Below are positions 31,694-36,377 of a stretch of DNA of 36,377 nucleotides, piece by piece (positions within the stretch are counted from its first letter, which is position 1; the number at the start of each line of letters is the position of its first letter). The notes below the pieces were generated by a model. The model was not told the origin of the DNA and searched no databases. It saw only the letters and a list, made by a program, of their open reading frames with translations. The position numbers and the translations under genes were made by a program. Source of the DNA: Deltaproteobacteria bacterium (GTDB taxonomy: Bacteria > Myxococcota_A > Polyangia > HGW-17 > JAJRWW01); contig JAOZUO010000075.1 in NCBI GenBank assembly GCA_029938605.1, forward strand, positions 1 to 36,377, read 5' to 3'.

Positions 31694-34600
31694 GAACGCC
31701 TCCTTCGGGTGGTGGAAAGGAAAAGACCCAGCAACAGCACCAGCAACACCGAACCTCCCCCGTTGGCGTCCCCCGTGCGACAGCCGCCACACCCCTTGCG
31801 TGGTTCCTCTATGAGGGTAGCGTCCGCATCCGCCGACACGCTGCCATCCACCACGCCCGCGTCGACCCCCTCGCTGCCTGGCTGCACCTGGATGGTACGC
31901 CGCCACAGGCCCGCGGCCCCCGTGGAGCTCCGAGCCACCAGGGTGACCTCATACGCCCCAAAATCGTCGTACTCTCGGGAAACCACGCTCTCACTGGACT
32001 CCACGGGATCGGAACCATCACCGAAGTCCACCCAGTAGGAATTCACCTCCGAGCTGCTGGACACAGCGCTGGCGTCCAGGGTCACCAGTCGATCCACCCG
32101 CGTGACGTGCACCGAGAGGGTCACCCTGTCAGATACCCAGTTGAAGGCGCGCGAGAGCAGCTCCTCCCGGCTACCGGGTTGAATCTGCGTGGCGTCCGGG
32201 GTTTGATTGATGAGCTCCAGGCCAAAGCCCAGCACCACGGCCCGGTGGCTATGCGCTTCGGCCAGCCGGTCCACGCCGTAGTCCGGGAACGGATCGTACA
32301 CCATGCCCACAGTGCGCGAGCCCACGAAGTTGCCCTCGGACATCTGGAGCACAGGCGTGGACCACAGGTCCAAGCCTAGGTCGGTATCCACGCCCGCCAC
32401 AGGGATCAGCTCGGCAACTTGCGCCAGCTCGCCAACGCCGGCGCCAGGCGTGAGATCGATGTCCCCGGTCACCAGAATCGGGTAGTCAATGGCCTGCACC
32501 GAGTAGTCGTCCAACTGCAACAGCGTCTGGTTGGCCTCATCCAACAACGGATACTCATCCAAGGTGGAGGCGCCGGCCAGGACCTGGATCCGAGAGTTGT
32601 ACGTGGATCGCAACGGTCCCTGACCTGCGATAATCACCCGTCCGCCGCGCAACAGGTAGCTCGCGATGCGGTCCTGGGTCCCTCGCCCGACAACACCGAA
32701 GTGGGTCCGCACGTCGTCCCCGGTGAGCACCAGCACGGCCCGGTAGCTCATCATCTCCGCCACGTCCGGCGCCGCGGAGTACTGCGTGACCGTCGCCAGG
32801 TCCCAGGTCAGCCCGAGCACATTGGCGGCAGCACCGTAGTACGGCCGGTAGTCCTCCCGAACGTTGTCCTGGGAGAACTGCAGGTCCACGATGAGAAGGT
32901 CTGACACCGCCTCGGCGGCCACCACGCGGAAGTAGTACGGCATGGTCGTGACGCCGCCGCCGTCGTCGGTGAGATCGATCCAGCCGGTGTACTCCCCCGG
33001 ATCGGCGTCCGGGGGCAGCGTCACGGTGAAGGTCACCTCCAGCGCCCCATCGCTCGCCAAGGCGATGGTGGAGCCCTGGGGAGGATCCATGCCCAGGCCG
33101 GCGACCTCCCGGTCAGCCACCCACTGGGGCGACAGGCTTGCCACCTCATCGGCCACCCGGGAGATCCGTACCGTGGTACTCAGTTGCTCGCCCGGCGCAC
33201 CCTCGCCAAAGCTCACCAAGGCCGGGTCGGCCAGGAGCCGGATGTCCAACAGGCGATCCACGGCGAGCCGGCCGCCGCCGATCTCCCAGGGCCGGGCCTG
33301 AGGACCGTCGATCCACGAGGTGACTCCAGCACGCTGGGCCCGCCCCACCAACGCCGCCTTCACCTCGTAGTGGGTCCACTCGGGGTGGGCCTGCTTGAGA
33401 AGTGCCGCGGCGCCGGCCACATGGGGCGTCGCCATGGAGGTGCCGCTCTTCCAACCCCACGGCCGGGTAGAGGTCGATCCCACACGGTGCGCGTTCGCCG
33501 ACAGGATCAGCGACCCCGGCGCGGCGATGTCAGGCTTGAGCACCGCGTGGGCCGTGGGCCCCCGGGAGCTGGAATAGACCACCTCGTCGATGAGGTCGGG
33601 AGTGTTGTACGGCAGATAGCCCGTGCGGATCACCGCCTCGGCAACGGGCTGGGCCTCCACCCACGCCCGGAGCTGGTTGCCCGAGTCGTAGGTGACCATG
33701 ATCGCGGGCACGGACACGTCGTCCCCGGTCATGGAGAAGTGACCCTCGCCGGGGTTCTGGTTGTGTACGATAACGGCGAGGGCGCTGGCGTCCGCCGCGT
33801 TCGTTATTTTCTCGGTAAATGAGCAGTCGCCCCGCAGCACCAAGGCGATGGCGCCGTCAAAGACGCCCGGGGTGAAGGGCAGACAGCCGTCGACATTCAC
33901 GCCCCCGTCCACCAGGTGAGATGACCGAAGGGGCGCTGGGCCCACGTCCGACGAGAAAGATGCGCTGATGTAGCCCACGGACATGGGGATCTCCGTCAGG
34001 GCGGGATCCACCGGCGTGGGCCCGGTGACCTCCATGTATCGCATGAACTGCCTGCCGGTGGCCACCGACCCCACCGTGATGAAGGGGCCGAAGGAGCCCG
34101 GCGAGCCCATGCTGCCCTCTCCAGGACCGTCGTTACCCGCGGCGAAGACCACCACGCAGCCCGCCTCCAGGGCGGCGGCATACGCATCGAGGGCGGGGTC
34201 AGCGTCGCCAAAGATGTCCGGCCCACCCCAGGAGTTGGAGATCACATCCGCACCGTCCATTACCGCGTCCTCGAAGGCGGCTATGAGCTCGGGCTCGTGG
34301 GCGCCCTCGGTGCCGCTCTCGGCGCGGTAAAAGACCTTGTAGTTCATCAATTTCGCCCGGGGCGCCACGCCACTCAGGGTGACCTCATAGCCCCCGAGAT
34401 CGAACACCGTACCGGCCACTCCGGCGATAGTTCCGGCCACGTGGGAGCCGTGCCCGAGATGATCCACGGGGTTGGGAGTATCCCGGTCCGTGTTCACGGG
34501 GTCGTCCGGACGAAAATACGCCCGGGCGGCGATCACCTTCGGCGTGGTGTAGTCGCTCGCGCCCTTGGGGAAACCGAAGGGATAGCTCATGGTCCCCGGG

Positions 34601-35232
34601 TCGAACAGCGGATTGCCCGGATCGATGCCCGTGTCGATGACCGCCACCTTGACGCCGTTGCCCGCCAGCCCGATGCCCCCGATGGCGTCCCAGTAGGTGG
34701 GCGCACCGATGAGAGGCAGCGACACATCCATGACCGGTCTGTACAGACGGAGATCCGTGGTCCGCACCGATCGCACGCCCGGCAGCCGCCGCAACTCGTC
34801 AGACGCCCCCACCGGGGCCCGCACCGCCACGCCGTTGAAGATCACCCGGTAGGTCCAGTGCACCTCGGCGGCGGGAAAAGCCCGAGTCAGCGCCGCCCGG
34901 AATACGGTGTGGTCGCGGTCCAGTACCGCCCGGTAGCCCTGCGCCTGCCAGGAGTCGAGCACCAGCTTGCCCCGCCCGTCCCGGGTCAATGGAGGCAGCC
35001 CGCTCAAGCTCCCGTCGTACCGCACCAGAGGCGGCCGGGTGAGCTGCACCATGTACCGCTGCATGGCCCGGTCCGGCTCCTCAAACCCCTCGTGGGGCCG
35101 CGCCCTCCCCTGCCCCTGCCCCAAGGCCAGAGCCAACGCGCCGGCCACCACCAACGTGCCGACCAGCGCCAACGTCCCCAGTCCGCCACCGCGGGTTACG
35201 AGGCGCCATCGTCTCGGACTATCGCTGTTCAT
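31690..35232 (-). CDS. Subtilisin-family (S8) protease with PA, PKD-like and MYXO-CTERM-type domains
   Basis: This 1180-residue protein has a signal sequence (core about residues 20-40), an inhibitor-I9-like propeptide (about 55-140), and an S8 catalytic domain with Asp in AVIDTGID (about 200), His in GHGSHVAG (about 262) and Ser in SGTSMATPHVAGA (about 597). A PA-type insert lies between them (VLRGDCSFTEKITNAADAS). Beta-rich domains follow, including a PKD-like VDFGDGSDPVE near 1090. The C-terminus has GCGGC, a hydrophobic helix LLVLLLGLFL and RRRR, the layout of MYXO-CTERM sorting signals. It is therefore probably surface-anchored or processed. The ATG at 35232 was chosen; a GTG at 35244 is possible. 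Confidence 0.92.
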   Translation of the reverse strand: MNSDSPRRWRLVTRGGGLGTLALVGTLVVAGALALALGQGQGRARPHEGFEEPDRAMQRYMVQLTRPPLVRYDGSLSGLPPLTRDGRGKLVLDSWQAQGYRAVLDRDHTVFRAALTRAFPAAEVHWTYRVIFNGVAVRAPVGASDELRRLPGVRSVRTTDLRLYRPVMDVSLPLIGAPTYWDAIGGIGLAGNGVKVAVIDTGIDPGNPLFDPGTMSYPFGFPKGASDYTTPKVIAARAYFRPDDPVNTDRDTPNPVDHLGHGSHVAGTIAGVAGTVFDLGGYEVTLSGVAPRAKLMNYKVFYRAESGTEGAHEPELIAAFEDAVMDGADVISNSWGGPDIFGDADPALDAYAAALEAGCVVVFAAGNDGPGEGSMGSPGSFGPFITVGSVATGRQFMRYMEVTGPTPVDPALTEIPMSVGYISASFSSDVGPAPLRSSHLVDGGVNVDGCLPFTPGVFDGAIALVLRGDCSFTEKITNAADASALAVIVHNQNPGEGHFSMTGDDVSVPAIMVTYDSGNQLRAWVEAQPVAEAVIRTGYLPYNTPDLIDEVVYSSSRGPTAHAVLKPDIAAPGSLILSANAHRVGSTSTRPWGWKSGTSMATPHVAGAAALLKQAHPEWTHYEVKAALVGRAQRAGVTSWIDGPQARPWEIGGGRLAVDRLLDIRLLADPALVSFGEGAPGEQLSTTVRISRVADEVASLSPQWVADREVAGLGMDPPQGSTIALASDGALEVTFTVTLPPDADPGEYTGWIDLTDDGGGVTTMPYYFRVVAAEAVSDLLIVDLQFSQDNVREDYRPYYGAAANVLGLTWDLATVTQYSAAPDVAEMMSYRAVLVLTGDDVRTHFGVVGRGTQDRIASYLLRGGRVIIAGQGPLRSTYNSRIQVLAGASTLDEYPLLDEANQTLLQLDDYSVQAIDYPILVTGDIDLTPGAGVGELAQVAELIPVAGVDTDLGLDLWSTPVLQMSEGNFVGSRTVGMVYDPFPDYGVDRLAEAHSHRAVVLGFGLELINQTPDATQIQPGSREELLSRAFNWVSDRVTLSVHVTRVDRLVTLDASAVSSSSEVNSYWVDFGDGSDPVESSESVVSREYDDFGAYEVTLVARSSTGAAGLWRRTIQVQPGSEGVDAGVVDGSVSADADATLIEEPRKGCGGCRTGDANGGGSVLLVLLLGLFLSTTRRRRS

Positions 35233-35256
35233 ATACAAACCCACTCATGGAAAAAC

Positions 35257-35262
35257 AGTATA
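35257..35262 (-). promoter_or_regulatory. Candidate -10 element of the protease-sigma operon
   Basis: TATACT on the minus strand lies about 25 bases before the protease start codon. No strong -35 is seen at 16-18 bases. As no gap exists downstream until 28516, this region (35233-35383) should hold the promoter of all five genes. Confidence 0.3.
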
Positions 35263-35383
35263 TGCCAAACCCTGGGGCCAGGTCATTCACAAAGCCCGGC
35301 CAACCCCACACGGAAAGCTCCGCCACACTCGCGCCCCGCTGATTCCTCTCGCCCTCCCCCTCCCCGGGGCCCGTCGCATGTCG

Positions 35384-36115
35384 TCAAACAGGCGCGCGTT
35401 CCAGCGCGGCGCGGACCCGTTGGAGCAGCGCCTTGGGCGTGAAGGGTTTTCGGGTCACCACCTCATTCAGATCCAGCACACGAGGCTGGAGCACCTGCTT
35501 GCGGCTGAAGGCCAGGAGCTGCGACACCAGCGCCGCCGCCCGATCCGCGGCGACTCGGATCTCTTCGACATGCTCGAGCAGCGTCTCTCGATCATCGATG
35601 TCCATCTCAATCAAATCGGCGTGCCCCAGAATGGACACCAACAGGTTGTTGAAGTCGTGGGCAATACCACCGGTGAGCTTACCGATGGCTTCGGTCTTAT
35701 GCGCCTGCCGCAGCTCGGCCTCCAGTCGCCTGCGCTCCGTGATGTCTCGCCACACCGTGTGCAGGATCATGCGATCCCCTCGAGGCACGGCCGTGAGCAC
35801 CACCTCCACCGGAAACACCTCTCCGTCAGCCCGCCTGTGCTCCCACTCGAAGCGGTGGCTACCGTGCTCGGTGGCCATGGCGATCATCTCATTGGCCTTG
35901 TCGTAGGATTTTTGCCCGTCCCTCTGGAACTCGGGTGACAACTCCGAGGGGTGGGTCTGCAGGATCTCCTCCCTGGACCCGTACTTAAGCATCTCCACAG
36001 TAGCCTGGTTACAGTCGACAAAGGTGCCGCCGTCAATGATGAGAATGGCGTCAGGCGAACGCTCGAACAGCTCGCGATAGGGATCTGGTGCCCCGCTGTT
36101 ATGAAGTGTGCTCAA
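35384..36115 (-). CDS. PAS-HisKA protein, internally deleted remnant of a hybrid histidine kinase
   Basis: This 243-residue protein has a PAS domain (about 13-130, ending VWRDITERRR) and a complete HisKA helix pair with GGIAHDFNNLLVS (His153). After the sequence LDLNEVV, where a HATPase_c domain should begin, it passes in frame into TRKPFTPKALLQRVRAALER. That is the end of a receiver domain (conserved Lys-Pro and last helix). The ATP-binding domain and most of the receiver are missing. The hybrid kinase at 14878-16872 has about 280 residues between the same two motifs. The protein cannot phosphorylate itself, so it is either a remnant or a partner/phosphotransfer dimer. The frame is intact, which argues against long neglect, or the deletion is recent. 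An assembly error is also possible. Confidence 0.85.
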   Translation of the reverse strand: MSTLHNSGAPDPYRELFERSPDAILIIDGGTFVDCNQATVEMLKYGSREEILQTHPSELSPEFQRDGQKSYDKANEMIAMATEHGSHRFEWEHRRADGEVFPVEVVLTAVPRGDRMILHTVWRDITERRRLEAELRQAHKTEAIGKLTGGIAHDFNNLLVSILGHADLIEMDIDDRETLLEHVEEIRVAADRAAALVSQLLAFSRKQVLQPRVLDLNEVVTRKPFTPKALLQRVRAALERAPV

Positions 36116-36203
36116 AACTCAATCCTCAATCCTCAGTCCCATCACCAATCGACAATAACGCAATTGAATCGCCCCGGGTTCTTCAGAGACCTCGTTGCTT
36201 GAG

Positions 36204-36340
36204 TCAGGCCGCAATCGCAGGCTGACTCTGGTTCCGATAATACACTTCTTCGTACTCCGCTGAGAGCACCCATCCAATCGGGCTCTAAAAGCCGTCTGTT
36301 GTTAAACTAATCTACCCATTCCCTTGTGCTGCCCTTTCAT
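36204..36340 (-). pseudogene. Decayed IS3-family transposase C-terminal fragment
   Basis: On the minus strand, one frame reads EWVD-stop-FNNRRLLEP and the next continues IGWVLSAEYEEVYYRNQSQP followed by AIAA and a stop at 36204. This matches the conserved IS3-family OrfB end W-V-D-W-(F/Y)-N-x-R-R-L-x-E-P-I-G-x-x-x-P-x-(E)-x-E-x-x-Y-Y. The Trp between Asp and Phe has become TAG, and a small insertion near 36278-36285 shifts the frame, so the gene is dead. No terminal inverted repeat was recognised. The rest of the fragment, if any, lies beyond the window. Confidence 0.7.
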
Positions 36341-36377
36341 GGTAACGGGTAGAAAGTGACCATAAGTGTCTTTGGGG

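Noticed and set aside
30956-31906. Longer 316-codon form of the lipoprotein
   Set aside because: The extension overlaps the protease C-terminus, is Gly/Arg-rich, and would destroy the signal peptide and lipobox that begin at 31693 behind a GGAGG.

Overview
The window reads as chromosomal DNA of a GC-rich deltaproteobacterium, most likely Myxococcota or a close relative. The evidence is a MYXO-CTERM-like C-terminus on a large subtilase, a TonB-like protein of the AgmX/PglI type, lipoproteins with Asp/Val/Gly-rich linkers, a tandem PilZ protein, many histidine kinases and a GldA/GldF/GldG-like ABC operon. This placement comes from gene content alone. I recognised no tRNA, rRNA, CRISPR array or intact mobile element.

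Left part (1-8469). The first 776 bases hold three 51-bp tandem repeats and a decayed transposase fragment, but no convincing intact gene. A beta-helix lipoprotein gene (minus) diverges from a secreted beta-barrel protein gene (plus). alaS (minus) then diverges from lgt (plus), and Lgt carries a long basic tail. Between lgt and the next gene are an 11/22-bp tandem repeat and a nested palindromic element of about 155 bp between 11-bp direct repeats.

Middle (8470-23675). A GAF-GAF histidine kinase gene overlaps a TPR/HEAT lipoprotein gene. Four minus-strand genes follow: tandem PilZ membrane protein, AgmX/PglI-type protein, DUF362 ferredoxin-like protein and PAS-PAS hybrid histidine kinase. A tight plus-strand operon begins at a good sigma-70-type promoter and encodes an ABC ATPase with an acidic Glu/Pro/Lys tail, an ABC-2 permease, a GldG-like protein and an 843-residue DUF4340-type protein with five repeated modules. 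A trmO gene follows.

Right part (23676-36377). A metallophosphoesterase gene and a 1091-residue protein gene (cysteine-free CpXC-like domain, coiled coil, acidic repeats, HEAT repeats) lie on the minus strand, with a small conserved hypothetical gene diverging from the latter. Five overlapping minus-strand genes form one apparent operon: MYXO-CTERM-like subtilase, lipoprotein, ECF sigma factor, zinc-finger anti-sigma factor and DUF4097-like protein. The window closes with a PAS-HisKA protein that appears to have lost about 280 residues by an in-frame deletion, and a decayed IS3-family transposase tail.

The best candidates for something undescribed are the protease/sigma/anti-sigma/adhesin-like operon, the 1091-residue protein, the internally deleted kinase and the nested palindromic element. 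All functions here are inferred from motifs read by eye; no database search was possible.
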